NCBI RefSeq assembly: GCF_900489465.1
Contig: NZ_UEFQ01000028.1
Location: forward strand, 153,182-217,181
From: Aequorivita sp. CIP111184
Lineage (GTDB): Bacteria > Bacteroidota > Bacteroidia > Flavobacteriales > Flavobacteriaceae
Reading direction: 5' to 3'
Length of the DNA: 64,000 nucleotides
The position numbers were made by a program, and so were the translations under genes. This document shows positions 7,502-15,855 of this stretch, piece after piece. Each line of letters starts with the position of its first letter. Within the stretch, counting starts at the first letter, position 1. Below the pieces are notes generated by a model that had not been told where the DNA came from, ran no database searches, and was given only the letters and a program-made list of their open reading frames with translations.

Positions 7502-9216
7502 TAACTGATGTTTAGTTGTGCAGCAATGGCTTCTATTTTTTTCTGAAGTATTTCTTCAAAATTTTCTTTTTCCGAAGTGTTCACGCTAATGTAGAACTTT
7601 ATTTTGGGTTCTGTGCCGCTGGGTCGCGCTGCAATTTTGCTACCATCTTCGGTGTAATAGATCAATACATTGGATTTTGGAAGATTTAATGACAAAGTTT
7701 CCTGTTTTTTGAAATCTGTAGTTTCGTTTTTTGAAACATCATCCATTCTAATTACATTACTTCCAGCAATTTCTTTGAAAGGATTTTCACGTAGCGTTTT
7801 CATTATTGCAGAAATTTCTTCTGCCCCTTTTTTTCCTTTTTTCGTAATTGAAATAAGATGCTCGCGATAGTTCCCAAATTGATTGTAAATAGCATTCAAA
7901 TATTGAAACATACTGCTTCCTTCGGCTTTTTTCTGTGCTGCAATCTCGCAAGCTAATAGAGTAGCGGTAACCGCATCTTTATCACGTACAAAATCGCCCA
8001 CTAAATATCCAAAACTTTCTTCGCCGCCGCCAATAAATTCAAGCTCGGGAAAATCCTTGATCATTTTCGCAATCCACTTAAAACCTGTAAGTCCTTCAAT
8101 ATATTTTACATTGAAATGTTCCGCAACCTTTTCTACCATTGGGGTTGAAACTATTGTGGAAGCTACAAACTGTTTTCCGTTCAGTTTCCCAGCTTTTTTC
8201 CATTGTTCCAAAAGGAAATGCGTCATCAAAACCATAGTCTGGTTTCCATTGAGCAAAACCATTTTATTTTCGTCGTTTCTTACAGCAATTCCCAATCGGT
8301 CACAGTCGGGATCGGTTCCAATTACAATATCTGCATTTTCTTTTTCAGCAAGTTCCAATGCCATTTTTAAAGCGGCTGGTTCTTCCGGATTTGGCGATTT
8401 TACCGTTGGAAAATCTCCGTTTGGTTCGGCTTGTTCTTCAACAATAGAAACATTTTTATAACCTGCATACTCCAAAACCTTCGGAATCATTGTGATTGAA
8501 GTGCCGTGAAGCGAAGTAAAAACAATTTTTAAGTTGTCTTTAGCTTCTTGAGAGGTATTGAAAGTTCCATTTTTAATTGAAGCATTTGCAAATGCTTCAT
8601 CTACTTCTGAATCTATAAATTGAATCAAATTTTCATTCGCTTCAAATTGTATATCTTCATATTTCAATGAATTTATTTCAGCAATTATTTCGCCATCCTG
8701 CGGCGGAACGAGCTGTCCGCCGTCTTCCCAATACACTTTATAGCCGTTGTATTCAGGAGGATTGTGTGAAGCAGTCAAAACGATTCCAGCTTGACAGTCC
8801 AACTGTTTTACCGCAAAAGAAAGCTCTGGTGTGGGTCGTAATTCTGAAAAAAGAAAAACTTTTATTCCGTTAGCCGAAAAAACATCTGCTACTATTTTTG
8901 CAAATTCTTTGCTATTGTGGCGACAGTCGTATGCAATTGCAACTTTAATTTCTTTATTCGGAAACTGTTTTAGGAGATAATTTGAAAGTCCTTGCGTATT
9001 TTTACCTAAAGTATATTTATTGATTCGGTTGTCGCCAAGGCCCATTATACCTCGCATTCCGCCAGTTCCGAATTCAAGGTTTTTATAAAAACTGTCTTCC
9101 AATCCTTCGGGATCGTAAGCAATCATTTCTTTAATATCGTGTTTGGTTTTTTCGTCGAAAAAGGGGGTAAGCCACTGGTTAACGCGGGCTAAAATTTTCG
9201 GGTCTACGTAAATCAT
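7501..9216 (-). CDS. Phosphoglucomutase / phosphomannomutase
   Basis: A 571-residue alpha-D-phosphohexomutase that interconverts hexose 1- and 6-phosphates. The phosphoserine motif TASHNP (Ser about residue 150), the metal loop DPDCDRLG (about residue 305), the sugar-binding loop GGGEESFGY and the phosphate-binding RPSGTEPK near the C-terminus are all intact. The length matches the PgcA-type long phosphoglucomutases. It lies upstream of the MsbA-like gene with a one-base overlap and follows a glycosyltransferase, which fits a role in supplying sugar phosphates for envelope polysaccharide. Confidence 0.94.
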   Translation of the reverse strand: MIYVDPKILARVNQWLTPFFDEKTKHDIKEMIAYDPEGLEDSFYKNLEFGTGGMRGIMGLGDNRINKYTLGKNTQGLSNYLLKQFPNKEIKVAIAYDCRHNSKEFAKIVADVFSANGIKVFLFSELRPTPELSFAVKQLDCQAGIVLTASHNPPEYNGYKVYWEDGGQLVPPQDGEIIAEINSLKYEDIQFEANENLIQFIDSEVDEAFANASIKNGTFNTSQEAKDNLKIVFTSLHGTSITMIPKVLEYAGYKNVSIVEEQAEPNGDFPTVKSPNPEEPAALKMALELAEKENADIVIGTDPDCDRLGIAVRNDENKMVLLNGNQTMVLMTHFLLEQWKKAGKLNGKQFVASTIVSTPMVEKVAEHFNVKYIEGLTGFKWIAKMIKDFPELEFIGGGEESFGYLVGDFVRDKDAVTATLLACEIAAQKKAEGSSMFQYLNAIYNQFGNYREHLISITKKGKKGAEEISAIMKTLRENPFKEIAGSNVIRMDDVSKNETTDFKKQETLSLNLPKSNVLIYYTEDGSKIAARPSGTEPKIKFYISVNTSEKENFEEILQKKIEAIAAQLNIS

Positions 9217-9255
9217 TCGCTTAGATTAAGGTGCAAAAATAAAGAATCTCTTAGT

Positions 9256-10209
9256 TTAATCTTTGAAGTTTCTTTGTTCTTTGATAATGTAGTTTCGGGA
9301 ATCTTTTTTACTTCTGAGAATCAATTCGCCCAAAAATCCTGCGAGGAAGAGTTGGGATCCCAAAATCATTGCGGTTAGTGCAATATAAAACTGTGGTCGC
9401 TCTGTAATGAGCCTGCCATAAGGATTCAAAAATAGTTTATCAATTCCTAGATAAAGCGCCAAAAAGAAACCTATTATAAGCATTATTGCGCCCCATGCGC
9501 CAAAAAGATGCATCGGCCGTTTTCCGAAACGTGATAAAAACCAAATGGTTATCAAATCCAAGAAACCACGGATAAAACGTTCTGCGCCAAATTTTGTGGT
9601 TCCGTATTTTCGTGCCTGATGCAAAACAGGTTTTTCTGAAATTTTATTGAAGCCTGCATTTTTAGCTAGCACAGGAATATATCTGTGCATTTCGCCCGTA
9701 ACTTCAATAGATTTTACGACATCACGCTTATAAGCTTTCAAGCCACAATTAAAGTCGTGCAGTTTTACGCCTGAAGTTTTTCGCGCTGCGTAATTGAATA
9801 ATTTTGAAGGCATGTTTTTGCTGATAACAGAATCGTACCGTTTCTTTTTCCAGCCTGAAACAAGGTCGAAACCTTCCTCGGTAATCATTTTATAAAGTTC
9901 TGGAATTTCCTCAGGATTGTCCTGCAAATCGGCATCCATTGTTATAATCACATCTCCTTTCGCCATCGCAAAACCAGCGTGCAGCGCTTGTGATTTTCCA
10001 TAATTTTTTTGAAAACGAATTCCTTTTACTTCCTTATTTTCTTCAGAAAGTTTTTCAATGATCTTCCATGAACTATCTGTACTGCCATCATCAATAAATA
10101 TGAGCTCGTATAAAAAACCATTGGATTGCATAACGGATGCAATCCAACGGTACAATTCATTAAGTGATTCTTCTTCGTTAAGAAGCGGGATGACGATGGA
10201 TATGTTCAT
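9256..10209 (-). CDS. Family 2 glycosyltransferase, polyprenyl-phosphate type
   Basis: A 317-residue membrane glycosyltransferase. The N-terminal GT-A domain shows the nucleotide-sugar motifs (IFIDDGSTDSSW and DADLQDNPEEIP) of DPM1/ArnC-like enzymes that load a sugar on polyprenyl phosphate. Two hydrophobic helices follow at about residues 232-256 and 270-295, also typical of the GtrB/ArnC group. It probably works at the inner membrane in glycolipid or O-antigen modification. The next gene upstream (DUF4199) ends three bases before its start, so they form an operon. Confidence 0.9.
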   Translation of the reverse strand: MNISIVIPLLNEEESLNELYRWIASVMQSNGFLYELIFIDDGSTDSSWKIIEKLSEENKEVKGIRFQKNYGKSQALHAGFAMAKGDVIITMDADLQDNPEEIPELYKMITEEGFDLVSGWKKKRYDSVISKNMPSKLFNYAARKTSGVKLHDFNCGLKAYKRDVVKSIEVTGEMHRYIPVLAKNAGFNKISEKPVLHQARKYGTTKFGAERFIRGFLDLITIWFLSRFGKRPMHLFGAWGAIMLIIGFFLALYLGIDKLFLNPYGRLITERPQFYIALTAMILGSQLFLAGFLGELILRSKKDSRNYIIKEQRNFKD

Positions 10210-10212
10210 TAA

Positions 10213-10755
10213 TTAGTTTAACGGGTTTGGGTTTTTCGTTTTAAAGATCAGTGCTACAAGCAGTCCGATAACACTCATAAATGCAAGTCCAAAGACATAA
10301 TTTTTCAGTTGGGATAAAATTGCGAAATTATCCTGATCTGCCATTTTAGCCATTTGTTTATCAATTTCTATTTGTGGTGTACCTAATTTTTGCAAAAATT
10401 CTGCTGTCATTTCTAAAGTTCTCTCTTGTAGAAAGGCTGCTAAATCAGGATCGATAATGTTGAATATTAAAATTCCAACCAACGTACTTATAAGAGATCC
10501 AATAGCAACAGTTATAAAATAAACTGTAAATGCTTCCTTAAAGCTCATTACTCCGCCAAGAATTCCTTTTGCTTTTGCTACAGAAACAATTGCAACTACA
10601 ATAACAATAAGAAAACTTAAAATTCCTATCCACCATTTTGTAAAAAGTTCGGTATTTAACACATACATTAATGTGGTCATTAGAGCAAGCACGACACCTA
10701 GAATGAGGCCATAGTTAACTGCAGATTTTTTAATCGAAATTGGTTGGGTTTCCAT
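10213..10755 (-). CDS. DUF4199 membrane protein
   Basis: A 180-residue membrane protein with four hydrophobic segments and a helical loop between the third and fourth. Start chosen at 10755 (METQPISIKKSAVNYG), where DUF4199 proteins usually begin; the frame could extend to 10803. DUF4199 proteins are restricted largely to Bacteroidota and their function is unknown. They are often found next to the polyprenyl-phosphate glycosyltransferase, as here. Confidence 0.85.
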   Translation of the reverse strand: METQPISIKKSAVNYGLILGVVLALMTTLMYVLNTELFTKWWIGILSFLIVIVVAIVSVAKAKGILGGVMSFKEAFTVYFITVAIGSLISTLVGILIFNIIDPDLAAFLQERTLEMTAEFLQKLGTPQIEIDKQMAKMADQDNFAILSQLKNYVFGLAFMSVIGLLVALIFKTKNPNPLN

Positions 10756-10856
10756 TTTTATAATGTTTTTTTGGTTCGCGTTGTTAGTAAACAAAGATAG
10801 CAAAACGTTACATTTGCCAGCGATTATGAAATGAATTAAAAAAGTGAATAATTTTG

Positions 10857-10886
10857 TTGCTAGTTTCCAATTAATACTTAAATTTG
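10857..10886 (+). promoter_or_regulatory. Promoter of rpmE2
   Basis: Bacteroidota-type promoter: TTG at 10857-10859, 19-base spacer, TAAATTTG at 10879-10886, fitting TTG/TAnnTTTG. Transcription should begin near 10893, so the mRNA would start with the hairpin at 10896-10911. Confidence 0.7.
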
Positions 10887-10895
10887 CAAACTCAA

Positions 10896-10911
10896 TTCCG
10901 AAAGGTCGGAA
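10896..10911 (+). promoter_or_regulatory. Hairpin at 5' end of rpmE2 leader
   Basis: Perfect six-base-pair stem TTCCGA/TCGGAA closing an AAGG tetraloop, placed at the predicted 5' end of the mRNA and 37 bases before the L31 start codon. It could stabilise the transcript or bind L31 for feedback control; neither is proven. Confidence 0.4.
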
Positions 10912-10947
10912 GAGCGCATTTTAAATAATAATATTACAATTACAGAG

Positions 10948-11229
10948 ATGAAAAAAGGTATCCACCCAGAAAATTATAGATTAGTTGCTTTTAAGGACAT
11001 GAGCAATGAAGATGTGTTCCTTACAAAGTCAACTGCAGATACTAGAGAAACTATCGAGGTAGATGGTGTTGAGTATCCTTTGGTAAAGATGGAGATTTCA
11101 CGTTCTTCACATCCTTTTTATACCGGAAAAGCAAAACTTATCGATACTGCAGGACGTATTGACAAATTCAAAAACAAATACGACAAGTTTAAAAAGCCTG
11201 CTGCTAAAGAAGCTAAAACTGAAGAATAA
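10948..11229 (+). CDS. rpmE2: 50S ribosomal protein L31 type B
   Basis: A 93-residue ribosomal protein with the L31 type B opening ([19 protein letters not shown]) and the conserved SSHPFYTGK motif. It contains no cysteine, so it is the zinc-independent form. The C-terminal tail is Lys/Ala-rich, as in other flavobacterial versions. It is transcribed alone from the promoter at 10857-10886 and closed by a terminator at 11252-11285. Confidence 0.97.
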   Translation: MKKGIHPENYRLVAFKDMSNEDVFLTKSTADTRETIEVDGVEYPLVKMEISRSSHPFYTGKAKLIDTAGRIDKFKNKYDKFKKPAAKEAKTEE

Positions 11230-11251
11230 TCTTCAATTTGGTAAAACATAT

Positions 11252-11285
11252 AAAAGCCTTCGAGAAATCGAGGGCTTTTTTTATT
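11252..11285 (+). terminator. Intrinsic terminator of rpmE2
   Basis: Stem AAGCCTTCGA/TCGAGGGCTT (one mismatch) around a GAAA loop, followed by a T-run. Confidence 0.85.
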
Positions 11286-11335
11286 ATTGTTAGGTGGAGC
11301 TTTATTATCTTTAATTCTTAATAAAAATTAAATAA

Positions 11336-11653
11336 ATGATACTACCGTGGGCAAAGCTGATACCAACCGCCATCTCTATAGTAGAAATGGCTGGAAGTGT
11401 ACTCTCTTCCAATCAAAAGGCAAAGGCAAGATTAGCAAAAATCAATGATTTTGATCCAGAAAGTTTATCGAAACGTATCGAAGTTCTAGAAAGTAACGAG
11501 CTGAAACAAGCAGAGCTTATTCAACAAATGGCACAGCAAAATCTAACCCTAATTAAAAAAGCCGAAAACAATTATAAGCTAGCAATTCTAGGTTTTATTA
11601 TTGCATTAATATCGATAGTTTTATTTTTCATACTATTCTTTTTGAAGCTTTAA
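11336..11653 (+). CDS. Small membrane-anchored coiled-coil protein
   Basis: A 105-residue protein with an N-terminal amphipathic stretch (LPWAKLIPTAISIVEMAGSVL), a charged coiled-coil middle (residues 35-75) and one strong C-terminal membrane helix (IISLALIGFII-type, residues 82-103). No enzyme motif is seen. It begins 50 bases after the L31 terminator and ends 27 bases before the GlmU-like gene, so it may be cotranscribed with it. Function unknown. Confidence 0.7.
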   Translation: MILPWAKLIPTAISIVEMAGSVLSSNQKAKARLAKINDFDPESLSKRIEVLESNELKQAELIQQMAQQNLTLIKKAENNYKLAILGFIIALISIVLFFILFFLKL

Positions 11654-11680
11654 AACTCAAACATAACAACCATAAATAAA

Positions 11681-12856
11681 ATGAATTATATTCTCTTTGA
11701 CGGAAACGTCCGTGACCAATTGTTGCCTTTCACATTTACACGTCCAGTGGCAGATATTCGAGTGGGAATTTTGACTATTCGTGAAAAATGGGAACACCTT
11801 TTGGGTTTTACCACAACTACGGTTACTGAAGATTATCTTTCAGAAAAGTATCCCTTTTTGGAGCTCGAAAAGAATATTCTTATAAACGCTTCTTTTCTTC
11901 CTTCCGAAAATTTGGTAAACATTATTAAAGGTTTAGAAGAAAATCAAGCCGTTTTTTTTGATGACGAACCCATAGCCTTTTATACAACTGAAGGGCAAGA
12001 AGTAGATTTTGAAAACTTTGATATCATTCAATACAAACACAACGATGTTTTACGAATAGAACACACTTGGGATATTTTTTCAAAAAATGGCGAAGCAATA
12101 AAACGCGATTTTGAAATGCTTACTGAAGGACGTAAATCACAAGCCATTCCCAAAGGTGTTTGGACAAAAAATCCTGAAAATATTTTTATTGAAGAAGGAG
12201 CAAAAATTGAATTTTGCACTTTAAATGCTTCCGAAGGGCCAATCTATATAGGCAAAGATGCTGAAATAATGGAAGGTTCATTGGTGCGCGGACCTTTTGT
12301 ATTATGCGAACATTCAACTCTAAAAATGGGTGCAAAAATATACAGCAATACTACAATCGGACCACACTGTAAAGTTGGGGGAGAAGTGAATAATTCGGTT
12401 ATTTTTGGATATTCAAACAAAGGGCACGATGGATTTTTAGGGAATTCCGTTTTGGGGGAATGGTGCAATTTAGGTGCGGACACTAATACATCCAACTTAA
12501 AAAATAATTACGCGGAAGTGCGGCTTTGGGATTATGAAACTGAAGGTTTTGCCCGAACTGGACTTCAATTTTGTGGTTTAATGATGGGCGATCACAGCAA
12601 ATGTGGCATAAATACAATGTTCAATACAGGAACAGTTGTGGGCGTAAGCGCCAATATTTTTGGAAGCGGTTTTCCTCGTAATTATGTGCCAAGTTTCAGT
12701 TGGGGCGGAAGCGGTGGTTTTACAACCTATAAAACTGACAAAGCTTTTGAAGTTGCAAAAGTGGTGATGGACAGAAGAAATATTGAATTTTCAGAAATGG
12801 ATGCCAATATTTTGGAGCATATTTTTGAAGAAACGACAAATGGGAGAAAGATTTAA
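11681..12856 (+). CDS. GlmU-like sugar nucleotidyltransferase (TIGR03991 type)
   Basis: A 391-residue protein of the alternate GlmU group found in Bacteroidota. The N-terminal domain (MNYILFDGNVRDQLLPFTFTR) replaces the classical GxGTRM pyrophosphorylase motif. The C-terminal half is a left-handed beta-helix with hexapeptide repeats (YIGKDAEIMEG, SLVRGPFVL, GAKIYSNTTIGPHCKVGGEV). By family it is thought to make UDP-GlcNAc for peptidoglycan and lipid A; the exact reaction is not shown here. Its stop codon overlaps the end of an antisense, interrupted small gene by four bases. Confidence 0.88.
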   Translation: MNYILFDGNVRDQLLPFTFTRPVADIRVGILTIREKWEHLLGFTTTTVTEDYLSEKYPFLELEKNILINASFLPSENLVNIIKGLEENQAVFFDDEPIAFYTTEGQEVDFENFDIIQYKHNDVLRIEHTWDIFSKNGEAIKRDFEMLTEGRKSQAIPKGVWTKNPENIFIEEGAKIEFCTLNASEGPIYIGKDAEIMEGSLVRGPFVLCEHSTLKMGAKIYSNTTIGPHCKVGGEVNNSVIFGYSNKGHDGFLGNSVLGEWCNLGADTNTSNLKNNYAEVRLWDYETEGFARTGLQFCGLMMGDHSKCGINTMFNTGTVVGVSANIFGSGFPRNYVPSFSWGGSGGFTTYKTDKAFEVAKVVMDRRNIEFSEMDANILEHIFEETTNGRKI

Positions 12857-13098
12857 TGAAGGAATAAAAAGTATATTATCGTTGAAATAATTATAATCAT
12901 TACGCCGCCAAAAACAATTGCTAGGTTTTTTTGGCGGCGTAACTCGTTTTCTTTCAAACGTTTCTTGAATGTTTCAAATTGGTAGGGCGACATTTTTTTG
13001 TAATCATCAATCTTCCCCTAATGTTTATTCGTTTCGGATATATCTTTTTCGAATTTATTTTTTCGGGTTCTCTTGTTGTTTTTAAGAGAAGTTATCAT
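12853..13098 (-). pseudogene. Small membrane protein interrupted by one in-frame TAG
   Basis: Read from ATG at 13098, the frame gives 26 basic residues (MITSLKNNKRTRKNKFEKD...), then a TAG at 13018-13020, then 54 more codons in the same frame to TAA at 12853. The part after the TAG (KKMSPYQFETFKKRLKEN, then a membrane helix near residues 62-78) looks like the natural continuation of the first part: a basic cytosolic segment followed by one C-terminal membrane span. It can also be read as two short proteins, the second starting with ATG at 12993 (46 residues). A recent nonsense mutation is the simplest explanation. Confidence 0.5.
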
Positions 13099-13176
13099 TG
13101 ATTGAGCATTCCCGCCTAAAATTATTTTCTGTAATTTTTCAGATAATATACAAAAAATGAAATTTAACTATTAAAC

Positions 13177-14757
13177 CTAATGCACCGCCGAAGTATCAAC
13201 CTTTCCAGCACCTTTCTTAATTAAAAGAACAAAAGGAACACAAAGTAGAAATAATGTTCCCATATAAAGGAAAACTTCCATATACGTTAAAACTGTTCCC
13301 TGAACTGTTATTGTTCCTTCCAAAACCTGATAGGCACGTGCCAAAGCTTCGTTTGCGCTAAAACCTTTTCCCATAAACATTTGTTGCAAACCTTGAATAC
13401 GGTTTTGCACATTCGGTTTTGTGGGATCGATACTCGGTATTAAATCCACGCGATGTTGTTGGTTGAATCTGAAAATCATTGTAGTTATAATCGCAATTCC
13501 GAAAGAACCTCCCAATTGGCGCATCATTCCGGTAAAAGCTGCACCTTCTCCAATTTCTTTTCCTTTTAGAGTGGAAAGCGCCAAAGTGGTAATAGGAACA
13601 AATAGAAGTCCTAATCCAACTCCACGAACTACAAGTGGCCAAAACAGATGTTCACTTCCTGTATCAGGCGTCATTAAATTGTGCATCCAAAGGCTGAAAA
13701 TGAAAAATGTTATAAAACCAGCAGCCACCAAGTACTTTTGTGGTACACCGCGTTCAATCAGTTTTCCTATAATAGGCATCATCAATCCCGTAGTTATTGA
13801 ACTTGGAATGAGTAGTAAACCTGCATCGGTAGCCGTCCAGCCCAAAATAGATTGCGTATAAATTGGGATGATAAAAGTGGTTCCGTAAAGACCAAATCCT
13901 AAGATAAAAGTCATTATTGTCCCAACCATTAAATTGCTGTTCCGCAAGACACGAAGGTTTACAATGGGGTGTTTATAAACCATTTCGCGCCAGATAAAAG
14001 CAATTAACCCAAAAACGGTAACAACACTCAGAGCTGTGATTAAATTGTCATTGAACCAATCGTCCTGTTGCCCGTGTTCCAGTACAAATTGAAGCGAACC
14101 AATAAAGGAGGCCAAGAACAAAATTCCCCACCAATCCACTTGATTTACCTTCAATTTTTCCCCGTATTTAGGACTTCGAACGTACGCCAAGGTTAAAAGG
14201 GTAGCAATAATTCCAATAGGAATATTTATATAAAAAATATAGGGCCACGAAAAATTATCTACTAAATATCCACCCAAAGGTGGTCCTAAAGTTGGACCGA
14301 CAATTACGCCCATTCCATAAATAGCCTGAGCCATTCCTCGTTTTGCAATAGGATAACTTTCCGTAATAATTGTTTGGGCGGTTACAAGCAACGCACCACC
14401 TCCCAATCCTTGAATAAAGCGAAAGGCAACCAATTCCCAAATATTTGAGGCATTTCCGCAGAGAAAAGAAGCAACCGTAAAAATAACAATGGAAGCTGCA
14501 AAATAATTTCGTCTTCCAAATTGCTTTGAAAGCCAGCTCGTCATCGGTATTACAATTACGTTTGCAATGGCATAAGCAGTAATTACCCAAGCAATATCTG
14601 TTAATGTTGCTCCCAAACTACCGCGCATATCGTTTAATGCAACGTTTACGATGGTTGTGTCAATTATTTCTAAAAGCGCACACAGTACAGCGGTAATGGT
14701 AATAATGATCCTTCTTGTACCGTATTCTACAAGACTGTCTTCTTCTTTCTCCTGCAT
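13177..14757 (-). CDS. DHA2-family MFS multidrug efflux permease (EmrB-like)
   Basis: A 526-residue proton-driven exporter with about 14 membrane helices. The first helix carries the DHA2 signature LEIIDTTIVNVAL and the fifth the antiporter motif C (GVIVGPTLGPPLGGYL). It is the last gene of the efflux operon, two bases after the HlyD-like gene, so with the membrane-fusion and TolC-like proteins it should form a tripartite pump through both membranes. The substrate is likely a hydrophobic toxic compound. Confidence 0.94.
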   Translation of the reverse strand: MQEKEEDSLVEYGTRRIIITITAVLCALLEIIDTTIVNVALNDMRGSLGATLTDIAWVITAYAIANVIVIPMTSWLSKQFGRRNYFAASIVIFTVASFLCGNASNIWELVAFRFIQGLGGGALLVTAQTIITESYPIAKRGMAQAIYGMGVIVGPTLGPPLGGYLVDNFSWPYIFYINIPIGIIATLLTLAYVRSPKYGEKLKVNQVDWWGILFLASFIGSLQFVLEHGQQDDWFNDNLITALSVVTVFGLIAFIWREMVYKHPIVNLRVLRNSNLMVGTIMTFILGFGLYGTTFIIPIYTQSILGWTATDAGLLLIPSSITTGLMMPIIGKLIERGVPQKYLVAAGFITFFIFSLWMHNLMTPDTGSEHLFWPLVVRGVGLGLLFVPITTLALSTLKGKEIGEGAAFTGMMRQLGGSFGIAIITTMIFRFNQQHRVDLIPSIDPTKPNVQNRIQGLQQMFMGKGFSANEALARAYQVLEGTITVQGTVLTYMEVFLYMGTLFLLCVPFVLLIKKGAGKVDTSAVH

Positions 14758-14759
14758 AA

Positions 14760-15842
14760 CTATTTCAAGTGAACATCCACATCTGCATTCATTCCGGAAC
14801 GTAAACGTGCAAGTTTTTCGGCATCATTATTTTTAGTGAATTCAATTTTTACGGGAAGTCGCTGAATAGTTTTCACGAAGTTTCCCGTAGCATTATCTGG
14901 TGGCAACAGGGAAAATTTTGATCCAGTTGCGGGTGAAAAAGTTGCAATAGTTCCATCAAAATCCTCGCCTGGATAAGCATCAATTTCAATAGTTACTTTT
15001 TGCCCAACTCTCATTTTGTCCAGCTGTGTTTCTTTAAAATTGGCAACAACCCATTTATTATCGGTGTTTATCAAATAAAATAGAGATTGTCCCGCTTGCA
15101 CAAATTGACCGGGCTGCATATTTACTTCACTCAATTGGCCGTCTATTGGCGCTAAAACCACTGTATAATCAAGATTTAATTGGGCTGCATCAACCATAGC
15201 TTGCGCACTTTTTACATTTGCCTCTGCTACATTCACTTGTTTTTCTGAAATGGTTGTTTGCGAATTTGCTGCATTACTTTGGCTAGAAGCAGCCTTCTGC
15301 TGACTTTGAAGTATCTTTAACTGATTTTCGGCTTCTTCTTTTGCAGCTAAAGCTTGCTCGTATTGTTGTGCAGTTATTGAATGGTTTGAATAAAGATTTT
15401 CATAACGTTTAAAATCGCTTGTTGCTCGCCCCAATTTTATACGCGCACTCTCAATATTTCCACCTGCGGAAGAAACTTGAGCAGTGGAAGCTGCGGCATT
15501 TGCACGATACGAACCAATGCTGGCTTCGGCTACATTTACTTGACTTTCGGCAGCGGCTAATTGTGCTTTTGCTTGTTCCAATTTTACCAAATAATCATTT
15601 GTGTTTATGGTGAAAAGAGTGTCTCCTTTTTTAACTTTTTGATTGTCGGTTACATATACTTTATCAATATAACCGCCCACGTGAGGAATGATTGAATTCA
15701 TATTAGATTCAATCTGAGCATCATCCGTACTTTCGTGAGAAAGGGAATGAATGTATTTATAACCTCCGTAAACTAAGCCTACAAGAACTAATGTAGAAAT
15801 GATTATTATAAATTTCTTATTGGTTTTTTTCTTTTGTTCCAT
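14760..15842 (-). CDS. HlyD/EmrA-type membrane fusion protein
   Basis: A 360-residue periplasmic adaptor with an N-terminal membrane anchor (residues 10-28), a split lipoyl domain (HVGGYIDKVYVTDNQKVKKG and YTVVLAPIDGQLSEVNMQPG), a long Ala/Gln/Ser-rich coiled-coil hairpin at residues 75-215, and a beta-barrel C-terminus. It links the DHA2 permease to the TolC-like outer membrane channel. It lies between those genes with gaps of 13 and 2 bases. Confidence 0.94.
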   Translation of the reverse strand: MEQKKKTNKKFIIIISTLVLVGLVYGGYKYIHSLSHESTDDAQIESNMNSIIPHVGGYIDKVYVTDNQKVKKGDTLFTINTNDYLVKLEQAKAQLAAAESQVNVAEASIGSYRANAAASTAQVSSAGGNIESARIKLGRATSDFKRYENLYSNHSITAQQYEQALAAKEEAENQLKILQSQQKAASSQSNAANSQTTISEKQVNVAEANVKSAQAMVDAAQLNLDYTVVLAPIDGQLSEVNMQPGQFVQAGQSLFYLINTDNKWVVANFKETQLDKMRVGQKVTIEIDAYPGEDFDGTIATFSPATGSKFSLLPPDNATGNFVKTIQRLPVKIEFTKNNDAEKLARLRSGMNADVDVHLK

Positions 15843-15855
15843 TGCAATTAAAAAA

